Shown in pieces: positions 15,790 to 25,017 of a DNA stretch of 41,210 nucleotides. The stretch comes from Clostridium sp. (GTDB lineage Bacteria; Bacillota; Clostridia; Oscillospirales; Ruminococcaceae), in assembly GCA_023664445.1 (NCBI GenBank), contig JAMPFN010000014.1:1-41210 (forward strand). Reading direction: 5' to 3'. Every line of letters begins with the position of its first letter. The first letter of the stretch is position 1. Both the position numbers and the translations under genes were made by a program. Under the pieces are notes generated by a model. That model made no database searches, was not told the origin of the DNA, and saw nothing but the letters and a program-made list of their open reading frames with translations.

Positions 15790-17197
15790 TGCTCACACCT
15801 CCGTAAAGTTTCTTGTTTCTGAATAGCTTGAATCTTGAAATCGAATAAACCATCAGCCTTGAAGCAAGCACTCCCATTACAAAGTTCATAAGAGTACCTA
15901 CAAGGAGAGTATAGCCGAATGAGTAGATAACGCCTTCCGTAGTAGCTCCGATTCCGAAAAGGCTGAGGATCTTGTTGAATCCCGCTGTAAGGAAGAAGTC
16001 GGGAGTACCGAAAGCTCCCATAAGGATAACCGCAACAATAAGGCTTGTAAGGTTTCCGTCTAAAATAGACGAGAAAGCTCTCTTGTAACCTGCTCTTAGA
16101 GCGGAATCGAGGCTCTTTCCTGAGTTGATCTCTTCTCTGATACGTTCGCCCGTGATGATATTAGCGTCAACGCCCATGCCGACAGTCAGGATAATACCTG
16201 CAATACCCGGGATAGTAAGGGTCGAGCTTTCCATGAATCCGAACCAACCGGAAATACATGCAAGAGTAACCGAAACCTGTCCTATGATAGATATAGCGGC
16301 AACAGCGCCGGTAACCTTATACAGACATGTCATGTAGATCGCTATAAATACAAACGCGATAAGACCGCTTATTATCATAGCCTTTAAAGCATTTGTTCCG
16401 AGTGTCGGAGAAATAGTCTTGAAGCTTGCCGTTTCGAGTTTGAACGGAAGCGCGCCCGAATTGATCTTGTCCGCAAGGCTTTTAGCGCTGTCTGCGGTAA
16501 AAGGATCTGAAGAAGAGCCTGTGATGACAGCGCTGCCGTCTGTGATAGCCTCGTTTACAGTCGGTGCGGATACCATTTCGTTATCCATCCAGATAGAAAT
16601 AGCCTCGCCCGTGCCTGCCATAGCTGAAGTTACGGCGCCGAACTTTTCGGCTGCGTCATCGGTAAGCTTCAATGATACGACATAGCTGTATGTACCGTCT
16701 TCCTGCGGCTGTCTTAACGGTTCAGCCTTTTGGATCTCCGTACCCTGCAAAACGACATCGCCGGCAGGAGAGCCGTCCTCATTTGTTTCTGTTCCCACTC
16801 TGAACGTAAGCATAGCCGTTTCGCCGAGTTCCTTTACGGCGGCTTCCGGATCAAAGTCCTTTTCGCCTGCCTGCCATGGGAATCTTACGATAATTCTGTC
16901 GTTTTCCGAATCCTGATATACCTCGCTGTCGTTTATATTAAGCGAAGCAAGTCTGAGCTTTACGACTTCGAGAGCGGAATCAAGCTGTTCATCGGAGGCG
17001 TCAACGCCGCCTGCGGGAACGAATGTTACATCGACGCCGCCCTGGATATCTATACCCAGACGGATATCGTCAACGCCCTTTATGCGAACTGTTTCGATAT
17101 CTCCGTATTGTGTTGAAAAACCAAACACAACGGAAACGGCAAATGCGATTATCAGTCCAAAGACGATGAAGAATACCGGTTTCTTTGCATTTTTCAC
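15782..17197 (-). CDS. secD: Protein translocase subunit SecD
   Basis: Partner of SecF in the translocase. The 471-aa protein has an N-terminal TM helix, the GIDIQGGVDVTF motif, extended extracytoplasmic domain with SALPFKLE-type sequence, then six-helix RND core containing GMGVDANIITGERIREE. It is shorter than proteobacterial SecD, as usual in Clostridia. Start set at GTG 17197, seven bases after AGGAGG; a TTG at 17203 is too close to the binding site. It is transcribed from the promoter at 17261 through a leader holding a CCGGCGCA / TGCGTCGG hairpin. Confidence 0.97.
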   Translation of the reverse strand: MKNAKKPVFFIVFGLIIAFAVSVVFGFSTQYGDIETVRIKGVDDIRLGIDIQGGVDVTFVPAGGVDASDEQLDSALEVVKLRLASLNINDSEVYQDSENDRIIVRFPWQAGEKDFDPEAAVKELGETAMLTFRVGTETNEDGSPAGDVVLQGTEIQKAEPLRQPQEDGTYSYVVSLKLTDDAAEKFGAVTSAMAGTGEAISIWMDNEMVSAPTVNEAITDGSAVITGSSSDPFTADSAKSLADKINSGALPFKLETASFKTISPTLGTNALKAMIISGLIAFVFIAIYMTCLYKVTGAVAAISIIGQVSVTLACISGWFGFMESSTLTIPGIAGIILTVGMGVDANIITGERIREEINSGKSLDSALRAGYKRAFSSILDGNLTSLIVAVILMGAFGTPDFFLTAGFNKILSLFGIGATTEGVIYSFGYTLLVGTLMNFVMGVLASRLMVYSISRFKLFRNKKLYGGVSNE

Positions 17198-17260
17198 AAT
17201 CAAACCTCCTATTTTGATTTTTGTCCGGCGCAGAAAATCATGCGTCGGCAGTCATATATA

Positions 17261-17289
17261 ATTATAAGATTATTTAGCTGATATGTCAA
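17261..17289 (-). promoter_or_regulatory. Predicted sigma-A promoter of secDF
   Basis: Minus-strand TTGACA, 17-base spacer, TATAAT: full consensus. Confidence 0.85.
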
Positions 17290-17363
17290 GTGATTTTTTG
17301 ATATTTGCCGTATTTTCATACGTTTTTCACATATTCATGTTATATGTTTTGTATGCTGAAAAT

Positions 17364-18800
17364 CTAATTTTTCATTTCATAGGTTTCGTTTAAGAGATCT
17401 TTGTTTTCCTCGAGTATAGGCTTTACAAATTCGTTTACGAATTCTTCGACCTGCTGCGAGCTTCTGCCCGTAAAGTTTTCGGGATTCATAACGGCGTCCA
17501 TTTCCTCGCGGGTTATCATGAACATCGGGTCGGCAAGTATTCTTTCGCAGAGATCGTTGTCAAGACCTTCTTCCTTGACTTTTTTTCCTGCTTCCATGGA
17601 ATACTGACGTATTTTTTCATGAAGCGCCTGTCTGTCGCCGCCCTTTTTAACGGCGTCCATCATGATGTTTTCGGTAGCCATAAACGGAAGCTCCGCCATT
17701 ACTCTTCTGCGGACTATTTTTGGATAAACGACCATTCCGCTTGTGACGTTTATCATGATGTTGAGTATAGCGTCGGCTGCCAAAAACGCTTCTGCAACGG
17801 AAATTCTCTTATTTGCGGAATCGTCAAGAGTTCTTTCAAACCATTGCGTACCCGACGTGAAAGCGGGGTTCAGGCAGTCTATCATAAGATATCTTGAAAG
17901 AGATGTTATTCTCTCGCATCTCATGGGGTTTCTCTTGTATGCCATTGCGCTCGAGCCTATCTGACTTTTTTCAAAAGGTTCTTCCATTTCCTTGAAGGAT
18001 TGAAGTATTCTCATATCGTTTGAGAATTTGCTGCATGACTGGGCGATCCCTGCAAGGGAATTGACAACAAAGCTGTCTGTTTTTCTTGAATATGTCTGAC
18101 CTGAAACGGGGACTACGCTGTCGAATCCCATTTCGTCGGCTATCATTTTTTCAAGCTCCTTGATTTTTTGGGTATCTCCCTCGAAAAGCTCCATAAACGA
18201 AGCCTGAGTGCCCGTAGTGCCTTTTGAGCCGAGAAGCTTTAAGTCGGATATTCTGCGTTCGATTTCCGTTAAGTCCATGAGAAGTTCGTTTGTCCATAGC
18301 GCCGCCCTCTTGCCGACCGTCGTGAGCTGTGCGGGCTGTAAGTGAGTATAGGCAAGACAGGGCATGTCCTTATACTTCATTGCAAAATCAGAAAGCTGTG
18401 AAATAACATTTATAAGCTTTCTGCGGATAACTCTAAGAGCGTCGCGCATAATAATTATATCGGTATTATCGCCGACATAGCATGAAGTTGCGCCGAGGTG
18501 AATAATAGGCTTTGCGTCGGGGCATACTTCTCCATAGGTATGAACGTGAGCCATAACGTCATGGCGAACAGCCTTTTCTTCCTTTGCGGCAAATTCGTAA
18601 TCGATGTTGTCGATATTTGCTTCAAGCTGGTCTACCTGCTTCTGCGTCACCGGAAGACCGAGCTTCATTTCAGCCCTTGCAAGAGCCACCCAAAGCTTGC
18701 GCCAGGTCGTGAATTTCTTGTCGGCGGAAAAAATGTACTGCATTTCCTCGCTTGCATAGCGTGTGCAGAAAGGACTTTCATAACTGTTTGTATTACTCAT
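17364..18800 (-). CDS. purB: Adenylosuccinate lyase
   Basis: Fumarase/aspartase-superfamily enzyme catalysing two beta-eliminations in purine synthesis (SAICAR to AICAR, adenylosuccinate to AMP). The 478-aa protein carries KRAALWTNE, TGTQASF, and the superfamily signature GSSAMAYKRNPMRCE with the flexible-loop serine. HDVMAHVHTYGE and HLGATSCYVGDN complete the active site. Length fits the longer, eukaryote-like PurB group common in Clostridia. AAGGAG lies 12 bases before ATG 18800. It is a single-gene unit with its own promoter; no other purine genes are in the window. Confidence 0.96.
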   Translation of the reverse strand: MSNTNSYESPFCTRYASEEMQYIFSADKKFTTWRKLWVALARAEMKLGLPVTQKQVDQLEANIDNIDYEFAAKEEKAVRHDVMAHVHTYGEVCPDAKPIIHLGATSCYVGDNTDIIIMRDALRVIRRKLINVISQLSDFAMKYKDMPCLAYTHLQPAQLTTVGKRAALWTNELLMDLTEIERRISDLKLLGSKGTTGTQASFMELFEGDTQKIKELEKMIADEMGFDSVVPVSGQTYSRKTDSFVVNSLAGIAQSCSKFSNDMRILQSFKEMEEPFEKSQIGSSAMAYKRNPMRCERITSLSRYLMIDCLNPAFTSGTQWFERTLDDSANKRISVAEAFLAADAILNIMINVTSGMVVYPKIVRRRVMAELPFMATENIMMDAVKKGGDRQALHEKIRQYSMEAGKKVKEEGLDNDLCERILADPMFMITREEMDAVMNPENFTGRSSQQVEEFVNEFVKPILEENKDLLNETYEMKN

Positions 18801-18841
18801 AAAAGTTTTTACTCCTTTTCAATCATAACTATATAAAATTA

Positions 18842-18871
18842 ATTATATCATAAAATCATGCGCAGTGTCAA
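18842..18871 (-). promoter_or_regulatory. Predicted sigma-A promoter of purB
   Basis: Minus-strand TTGACA, 18-base spacer, TATAAT. No guanine/PurR-type motif or purine riboswitch was seen in the 40-base leader. Confidence 0.8.
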
Positions 18872-18901
18872 TTTTATTTTAAAAATTTACACGCAATTTT
18901 G

Positions 18902-19245
18902 ATTTTTGAGAAAGTTTATGGAGGACGCTGTCCCCCAACCCCCCTGCTTAAGGGAACAAGTTCCCTTAAGAATCCCGATTTAATTTTCTGTCTGTCCCAC
19001 AAGGGACGGACAGAAAATTGAAAGGAAACTAAAAAACTTGCACTTTAAGCAAAGCTTGAAGACAAAGCACCTCAAAATTGCAAATTATAATTGCTGAATG
19101 CTAAATAGTATCATTTACAGTCCCCGACTATAGAGATAGTCATTATTTTTCGCTTCCGCGACTCACAGCGCAAGCTGTGCCGGAGCGGAAGATTGATTTT
19201 CTTTGGTTCATTTCTTGCATCAAGGCAAGAAATGAACATACTGCG
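18902..19245 (-). repeat. Interspersed repeat R1, copy D (full length)
   Basis: Inverted relative to copy A and collinear with it over its whole length. The main stem (18982-19019) reads AATTTTCTGTCTGTCCC / GGGACGGACAGAAAATT. Compared with copy A a T:A pair has become G:C on both sides, so the pairing is kept. It lies between the divergent promoters of purB and the 19392 lipoprotein. Confidence 0.85.
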
Positions 19246-19303
19246 CTATTTAGTTTTTGAGGACTCTATCCCCCAAACCCTCCTCAAAATTCTGAAAACT
19301 GTC

Positions 19304-19332
19304 TTTACATTGGAAAAATAAAGTGATATAAT
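19304..19332 (+). promoter_or_regulatory. Predicted sigma-A promoter of the 19392 gene
   Basis: TTTACA, 17-base spacer, TATAAT, 60 bases before the start codon. Confidence 0.75.
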
Positions 19333-19391
19333 GGATATGTGCAATAACTATTTTCTGTAATCTTTGTCAATAGAACGTTCTGGGGGGTCAT

Positions 19392-20192
19392 ATGAAAACA
19401 GCAAAAAAAGCAATTCTAATATTGATATCATTAGTTATGGTGATTGGAGGCGGTGGGTGCAAGGAGCAACAAACGGAAAAAGTGCAGTCAAGCATAGAAA
19501 CTGCACAAATAATAGCTGTGAGTGATGACAGGCTCGAAGAAATAGCCTCAAAATACCTAAAGGAAAAATATGGAGAAGATTTTAAAATATCAATAACGGA
19601 CAGACCAAGCAGTATTTATAACAGTTATTATTTGACAGCATATGACAATGACTTTGAATCTATGAATATAACAATTTCATTTACCGATGAAAATACTTAT
19701 GATATTTCAGATGATGGGTTAATGTTATTTATTAAAGATGATTTAGAAAAATGGTTTGCAGATTTTATTGATCCTTGTATAGACTGCGAGTATAAAGTGT
19801 TCTACAGAAAAAACGGATTTACCTTGCCTGATGATTATAAAGAATGTAAAACAGCAGAGGATTTTCTTGAATTGACTCCAACCTCTGAATATTATGGATT
19901 ATTATTTACGGTATTGCTTCCGGCGTCTGAATATGAGAAATCATACACAGAAACCGCTTATGAGATAGCTGACAGAATGGCAGAGGCAGGCATTCGAGGA
20001 CAGGTTGGTATTACTGTTTATAAGGATGAAAACATATTCGATAATGTTAATACTGGGAAAGAAGAAGAATGGTATTGGTCACGTGCTTATAAAGTTAGGT
20101 ATGCCTCATGTGGGGTACAGGCAAATTTTAATGTTGTTAATAGCCATGAAAATGAATATGGTTTAAATATGGAGGAAAATTCAAATGAATAA
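19392..20192 (+). CDS. Predicted lipoprotein of unknown function (266 aa)
   Basis: The N-terminus MKTAKKAILILISLVMVIGG followed by GGC is a lipoprotein signal peptide with the lipidated Cys at residue 23. The mature part is acidic, with an alternating alpha/beta look and no domain I recognise. A run of GGGG precedes the ATG by 5 bases. Its codon choice is visibly more AT-rich (AAA, ATA, TTA, GAT) than the neighbouring housekeeping genes, which may mean later acquisition; this is an impression, not a calculation. It is followed 51 bases later by a rubredoxin gene on the same strand. Confidence 0.7.
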   Translation: MKTAKKAILILISLVMVIGGGGCKEQQTEKVQSSIETAQIIAVSDDRLEEIASKYLKEKYGEDFKISITDRPSSIYNSYYLTAYDNDFESMNITISFTDENTYDISDDGLMLFIKDDLEKWFADFIDPCIDCEYKVFYRKNGFTLPDDYKECKTAEDFLELTPTSEYYGLLFTVLLPASEYEKSYTETAYEIADRMAEAGIRGQVGITVYKDENIFDNVNTGKEEEWYWSRAYKVRYASCGVQANFNVVNSHENEYGLNMEENSNE

Positions 20193-20243
20193 TGAAGTTT
20201 TATGGAATGGTTTACATAAGTCCAATTGAAAGGAGGGAGTATA

Positions 20244-20402
20244 ATGCAGAAATATCAATGCGGTCCATGCGGATATATTTATGATCCGGAGGCTGGAGAT
20301 CCCGATTCGGGTATAGCCCCCGGAACGCCGTTTGAGAACATTCCCGATGATTGGGTGTGTCCTTTGTGCGGAGTTAGCAAGGACATGTTCAGTCCTATAT
20401 GA
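20244..20402 (+). CDS. Rubredoxin
   Basis: A 52-aa one-iron electron carrier. Two CxxC knuckles coordinate the Fe(Cys)4 centre: Cys6/Cys9 in [10 protein letters not shown] and Cys39/Cys42 in [11 protein letters not shown]. The family signature [19 protein letters not shown] is complete, and length is typical. GGAGGGAG lies 5 bases before the ATG. In strict anaerobes rubredoxins pass electrons to rubrerythrin and other oxygen- or peroxide-reducing enzymes; a rubrerythrin gene is at 39138 in this window. A terminator follows 2 bases after the stop. Confidence 0.95.
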   Translation: MQKYQCGPCGYIYDPEAGDPDSGIAPGTPFENIPDDWVCPLCGVSKDMFSPI

Positions 20403-20404
20403 TA

Positions 20405-20450
20405 AAAGCATCGCTTCTTACTTAAAAGGAGCGATGCTTTATTTCTTATT
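20405..20450. terminator. Terminator between convergent rubredoxin and LRR genes
   Basis: Stem AAAGCATCGCT / AGCGATGCTTT with a 14-base loop, then ATTTCTTATT on the plus strand. On the minus strand the stem is followed by TATCATATAGG, so it is best on the plus side. Confidence 0.8.
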
Positions 20451-20463
20451 ATAGGTTTTATAT

Positions 20464-21834
20464 TTATTCGTTGTCATTTTCATTGTCGGGCTCGTCATCG
20501 GTTTCGGCGTTTTCTTGTTCGTTATCAACGCTTATGCTTTTTGATTTTTTCTTTTTGACAGCGATTATTATAATTACGACCGCAATAAAAATGACTATGC
20601 CAACGATGATCCATACTGTAACAAGAGTTTTATTTCCGTCGATGTAATCAGCGGAAAGATGATTTTCTCTTGCGTATTCACCGGCGGCTGATTTGTAATA
20701 CGTTCTGATTTTAAAACCGTCTATTTTATAAGATTCGGCGGCGCCCATATCGTCGGTAAAGCCTATAGCCTGTTCGCCTATTTCGGTAACATTATCGTAA
20801 ACATTCAGACTTTTAAGCGAAACACAGCCATAAAACGCCATATCGCCTATATACGTTACTGAATCGGGAATGGCTACGCTTTTAAGAGCGGTACAATCGC
20901 TGAACAGACCGTTTCCGATTTCAGTAATTTTATCTGAAAGAATGACTATTTTAAGATTTTGGCACATAGCGAATGCGGTTTCGCCTATATCCTTAACATT
21001 ATCCGACATAGTTACTTCTTCCAAATTGTTGTTTGTATAAAAAGCTCCCGGTTGGATATACAGAACCGATTCGGGTACGTCAAAGCTTGTCATTTGTATA
21101 TTTTCCGGAAATATTTCAAGTATGGTTTCATCGGCGGAATAAAGTATGCCATTTATGGATTTGTAATAAAGATTTCCGGGCAAAACTTCAAATTCTTCAA
21201 GATTTTTGCAGCCTGCAAAAGAAAGCGATCCGACCGATTTGACAGTAGAAGGCAGGGAAACGGTCTTTATGTTGTTGCAGCACATATAAGACATAGCGCC
21301 GAGATTTTCGATACCTTCAGGCAGTTCAAGCGATTCGCCTATGCCCGAGTACGCAAACGAATATATTCCTATTGAAGTTACGTGTTCAGGAATATCTATA
21401 TTTTTCAGAGAGGTACAACCGTAAAAGCAGTAATCGGGTATCTCTTTCATATTGGACGGCAGGCTGATGGATTCCAGTTTTATACAGTTTGAGAACGCTG
21501 CCGCACCTATATAGCCGATGTTATCGGAAATATCGAGAGTAGTAAGGTTAGTGCAGTCGGCAAACGCGCTGTCATAGATACCGAGAATTTTCAGTCCGTC
21601 GATTTCGTCGGGTACATTTACTATCGACGCGCTTGTTGTGCATGAAGTTATGTAAACGCCGCCTTTAGCTCGGTTATAAGTGATCATTCCGTCGTCAAAC
21701 GTGTCGTCTTCGTAAATTTCAGGAGCATTGTCGGATATAAACTTATTGCTCTCTTCCGCATGGACAACCGGAAGCGTGAACGCGACCGCGACTGCGGCGG
21801 CGATAAGAGAAATTATTTTAAAAATGTTTTTCAT
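20464..21834 (-). CDS. Membrane-anchored BspA-like leucine-rich repeat protein (456 aa)
   Basis: A signal peptide (about 1-26, cleavage near VHA-EES) is followed by some 13 tandem BspA-type LRR_5 repeats with the pattern xxIxxxAFxxCxxLxxIxLPxxVxxI. A C-terminal TM helix (about 404-426) and a short lysine patch plus acidic tail then follow. This predicts an outside-facing repeat domain on a single helix. BspA-like repeats are known for adhesion and are abundant in gut anaerobes; the ligand here is unknown. Its ATG overlaps the stop of the upstream LRR gene by one base (TAATG), so the two are coupled. Confidence 0.85.
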   Translation of the reverse strand: MKNIFKIISLIAAAVAVAFTLPVVHAEESNKFISDNAPEIYEDDTFDDGMITYNRAKGGVYITSCTTSASIVNVPDEIDGLKILGIYDSAFADCTNLTTLDISDNIGYIGAAAFSNCIKLESISLPSNMKEIPDYCFYGCTSLKNIDIPEHVTSIGIYSFAYSGIGESLELPEGIENLGAMSYMCCNNIKTVSLPSTVKSVGSLSFAGCKNLEEFEVLPGNLYYKSINGILYSADETILEIFPENIQMTSFDVPESVLYIQPGAFYTNNNLEEVTMSDNVKDIGETAFAMCQNLKIVILSDKITEIGNGLFSDCTALKSVAIPDSVTYIGDMAFYGCVSLKSLNVYDNVTEIGEQAIGFTDDMGAAESYKIDGFKIRTYYKSAAGEYARENHLSADYIDGNKTLVTVWIIVGIVIFIAVVIIIIAVKKKKSKSISVDNEQENAETDDEPDNENDNE

Positions 21835-23024
21835 TATTCCTCCTCTGCGCTTTCATCATCGTTTTCGTCATCGTCATGACCGTCGTCAGACGATTTGCCT
21901 GTCTTTTTAACTATAACAAAAGCAGCTGTTATTATTGCCGCGGCACACACAACGCATATTACGGCGGTCAGTACCGTAGGGATCGATTTCTTTTCGGAGG
22001 AAACGCTCTCTTCCGAAGTGTTTTCTGTAGATTCATCGAGCGCCACAAAGGTGACTTCGTTTTCTTCGCAGTATGTTTGCGCATAGCTGCCGTTGTAGCC
22101 GCTTAAAACAAAATTTTCGTCCGCAACGATCTGATCGTTTTCATCGGTATGAAATCCAAAGGCGCTGTAGCCTATAGACGTTATTGTATATGGGAGAGTA
22201 ATTGACGTAATGCCTGTAGAACAGAACGCTGCTTGTCCTATTTCGTAAAGAGGTTCGGGAAAGTCTATGGATCTCAAGGCTTTGCAGTTAAAAAATACTG
22301 CTGATCCTATTACCTGAAGATTTTCCGGAAGATTTACTTCGGTAAGGGAACTGCAATCGGCGAACGTAAAATCGTCAAGCTCTGTTATATTGTCGGGCAG
22401 ATCTACCGATTCAAGCGAGGAGCAGCCTGAAAATGTGAATACGCCTATATATTCAAGACTTTCGGGGAGAGTTACTTCTTTAAGATTTGTACACATGGAA
22501 AAAGCGGCTGAATGTATTGCGTATATTCCGTCCGCAACGGTATATTTTTCGGGATTTTTACCTGTGGGATATGACGTTATTGAAAGTCCGTCTTTTCCCA
22601 TGAGAACGCCTTCGCCGTCGGCAGTAAAGGTTTCGTTTTGTTCATCGACTTTAAATTCCATGAGCGAGGTACAGCCGTAAAAGGGAAAATATCCGATCTC
22701 TTCAATATATTTTGAGATAGTGACCTCCGTTATATTTTTGTTTTCATAAAAAGTCGTGGTTCCTATTGCCCTTACTTTATATTCGTCGATAGTATCGGGG
22801 ATCACGATTTCAGTATCGCTTCCGGTATATTCTTCAAGAACTGCCGCCTCTTCTCCGTCGTCATAAGTTTTTAAAGAATATTTATAATCTCCGCTTGTTA
22901 TTATTTCGCTTTCAGACGAACTGCTTTCTGTGCCGTCATCTTCCGCATATACTGAAAATGACGCAAACGATAATGCCGTAAAAACAGAAATAAGTACGGC
23001 TGTGATTTTCTTTTTTAAATTCAT
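21834..23024 (-). CDS. Membrane-anchored BspA-like leucine-rich repeat protein (396 aa)
   Basis: Same plan as the downstream gene: signal peptide (about 1-27, ending VYA-EDD), a Ser/Glu-rich linker, about ten LRR_5 repeats, a TM helix (about 348-372) and an Asp/Glu-rich tail. Start set at ATG 23024, nine bases after GGAG; an in-frame GTG at 23033 is less likely. The gene begins 13 bases after glmS ends, with its binding site touching the glmS stop codon, so glmS and both LRR genes look like one operon. The pair probably arose by duplication and divergence. Confidence 0.85.
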   Translation of the reverse strand: MNLKKKITAVLISVFTALSFASFSVYAEDDGTESSSSESEIITSGDYKYSLKTYDDGEEAAVLEEYTGSDTEIVIPDTIDEYKVRAIGTTTFYENKNITEVTISKYIEEIGYFPFYGCTSLMEFKVDEQNETFTADGEGVLMGKDGLSITSYPTGKNPEKYTVADGIYAIHSAAFSMCTNLKEVTLPESLEYIGVFTFSGCSSLESVDLPDNITELDDFTFADCSSLTEVNLPENLQVIGSAVFFNCKALRSIDFPEPLYEIGQAAFCSTGITSITLPYTITSIGYSAFGFHTDENDQIVADENFVLSGYNGSYAQTYCEENEVTFVALDESTENTSEESVSSEKKSIPTVLTAVICVVCAAAIITAAFVIVKKTGKSSDDGHDDDENDDESAEEE

Positions 23025-23037
23025 ATAAAACACTCCA

Positions 23038-24858
23038 TTATTCTACTGTAACAGATTTTGCAAGGTTTCTGGGTTTATCGACATCGTTGCCCTTAAGAAC
23101 AGAGGTATAATAGGCTATAAGCTGCAGCGGGACAACGGCTGTCATAGGCATGAGTATATCCTCCGTATCGGGAAGACCGAATTTCATATCGGCTACATCG
23201 CTTTCCGGCTGATATCCGTCACGGCATACGACGACTACCTTAGCTCCTCTTGCTTTGACTTCTTTTATATTGCTTATCGTCTTTTCAAAGAGAGCTTTTT
23301 GAGTAGCTACGGCGATCACGGGCATTCCCTCGGAAATAAGCGATATAGTGCCGTGCTTTAACTCGCCTGCCGCGTAAGATTCCGAATGGATATATGAGAT
23401 CTCCTTGAGCTTTAAAGAGCCTTCCATACTCAGAGCGTAATCGAGACCTCTTCCTATATAAAGAAGGCTGTCTGCCGTTATAAGAAACGATGCGATATAC
23501 TGCGCTTCTTCCTTGTTTTCAAGTATAGCTTCGATCTGTTCGGGAGTATTCTGCAAAAGCGCGGTAAGCCTGCGGCACTCGTTTTCATCTATCCGACCTA
23601 CGGCAAGCGCAAGCTCAAACGCAAACAGGTACATTACAGCTATCTGAACCATGTACGCCTTTGTTGAAGCTACCGCTATTTCGGGTCCCGCATGGGTGTA
23701 AATAAGCATATCGGCTTCTCTTGCGATAGAGCTGCCCTTTGCATTTACGATAGCAAGAGTTTTTGCGCCGAGTTTTTTCGCAAGACGCATTGCCGCAAGA
23801 CTGTCGGCTGTTTCGCCCGATTGTGAAATTATAATTACAAGATCGTTTTCTGTCAGGAGAGGATCGCGGTATCTGAATTCGGAAGCGATATCGACCGTGA
23901 CGGGGACTTTCGCAAGCTTCTCTATAACATATTTGCCTACCATTCCGGCATGCATGGCAGTACCGCAGGCAACGATGTAAATATTATTGAATTCTCTGAG
24001 CCTATCCGGAGTGATGCCGCATTCTTCAAGATTCGGAAGCCCGTTTATTATTCTTGGAGAAATAGTTGTTTTTATAGCTGTCGGCTGCTCATGTATTTCT
24101 TTGAGCATGAAATGTTCATAGCCGCCTTTTTCGGCAGCGTCTATATCCCAATCGGCTGTTTTGAGTTCCTTTTGTATTTTTCTTTTATGGCTGTCGAAAA
24201 ATTCAACGCCGTTTTTGTCAAGTACGGCTATCTCGTCGTGTTCAAGCAGATAGTAATCCTTTGTATATTTAAGTATTGCCGGAACATCGGAGGCGATAAA
24301 GGTTTCGTTTTTGCCGACGCCTACGATAAGCGGACTTTCACGTCTTACGGAATAAACAACGTCCTTGAAATCGGAAAATACTATACCGAGCGCAAACGAT
24401 CCTTTAAGTTCGCTCATAACCTTTGAGATAGTATCGATAGGATCTCCGTCGTAGTAATAGTCAAGAAGCTGAGCGACTATTTCGGTGTCCGTTTCGCTTT
24501 GGAAAGTACGCCCCTGAGCCGTAAGGAAATCTTTCAGTTTTTTGTAATTTTCGATTATTCCGTTGTGGACAATGGTGACTCTTTCGCCGCTGTGAGGGTG
24601 TGAATTGATATCCGAAGGCTCGCCGTGCGTTGCCCAGCGAGTATGACCTATTCCGGAATGACCGGAGGGCTTTTCGGTGTTATCCATTTTTTCTTTCAGA
24701 TCAAGAAGCCTGCCCTTTGATTTGGCGACCTTTATTTCTCCGTTGTCAAAGACTGCGATTCCCGCAGAGTCATACCCCCTGTATTCAAGCTTTGAGAGGG
24801 CGTCCATGAGAACGTCGGTACATTCTCTCGGACCGACATAACCAACTATTCCGCACAT
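23038..24858 (-). CDS. glmS: Glutamine-fructose-6-phosphate aminotransferase (isomerizing)
   Basis: First step of UDP-GlcNAc synthesis: fructose-6-P plus glutamine give glucosamine-6-P. The 606-aa protein starts MCGIVGYVG, so the nucleophile Cys is residue 2, exposed after Met removal, fixing the start. Glutaminase blocks GHTRWATHGEPS and HNGIIENY are followed by two SIS domains (VACGTAMHAGMVGKY, IISQSGETADSLAA, GRGLDYALSMEGSLKLKE) and the C-terminal PRNLAKSVTVE. No strong binding site lies right before the ATG; AAGGAG is about 38 bases upstream, separated by a small hairpin. The leader holds a full R3 repeat. Two LRR membrane proteins follow in the same operon. Confidence 0.97.
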   Translation of the reverse strand: MCGIVGYVGPRECTDVLMDALSKLEYRGYDSAGIAVFDNGEIKVAKSKGRLLDLKEKMDNTEKPSGHSGIGHTRWATHGEPSDINSHPHSGERVTIVHNGIIENYKKLKDFLTAQGRTFQSETDTEIVAQLLDYYYDGDPIDTISKVMSELKGSFALGIVFSDFKDVVYSVRRESPLIVGVGKNETFIASDVPAILKYTKDYYLLEHDEIAVLDKNGVEFFDSHKRKIQKELKTADWDIDAAEKGGYEHFMLKEIHEQPTAIKTTISPRIINGLPNLEECGITPDRLREFNNIYIVACGTAMHAGMVGKYVIEKLAKVPVTVDIASEFRYRDPLLTENDLVIIISQSGETADSLAAMRLAKKLGAKTLAIVNAKGSSIAREADMLIYTHAGPEIAVASTKAYMVQIAVMYLFAFELALAVGRIDENECRRLTALLQNTPEQIEAILENKEEAQYIASFLITADSLLYIGRGLDYALSMEGSLKLKEISYIHSESYAAGELKHGTISLISEGMPVIAVATQKALFEKTISNIKEVKARGAKVVVVCRDGYQPESDVADMKFGLPDTEDILMPMTAVVPLQLIAYYTSVLKGNDVDKPRNLAKSVTVE

Positions 24859-25017
24859 TTTCAGTATGTGATCTGCTTATGGCGCAGACCTACTCCTTTC
24901 ATATTTATGGTTTTATATTGAACGTCGAAAAGAATTTGACGTTCAATATAATTTTGACTCAAATCGCCTCCGCACATGCGCACGCTTATGCGTGCTTCAT
25001 GCGAATCGGCAAATATA
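24859..25017 (-). promoter_or_regulatory. Structured glmS leader region, no glmS ribozyme recognised
   Basis: Going towards the gene on the minus strand one meets GCACGC-ATAA-GCGTGC inside a longer CGCAT / GTGCG stem, then a perfect 13-bp stem TATATTGAACGTC / GACGTTCAATATA (24914-24950). Next come AAGGAG and a GGTCTGC / GCAGATC stem between that site and the start codon. A 13-codon frame (24901 to 24863; MKGVGLRHKQITY) sits in the same stretch and stops four bases before the ATG. I do not see the conserved glmS ribozyme core. Confidence 0.45.

Noticed and set aside
20185..20229. 14-codon frame overlapping the end of the lipoprotein gene, before the rubredoxin
   Set aside because: Too short, no binding site and no recognisable sequence.
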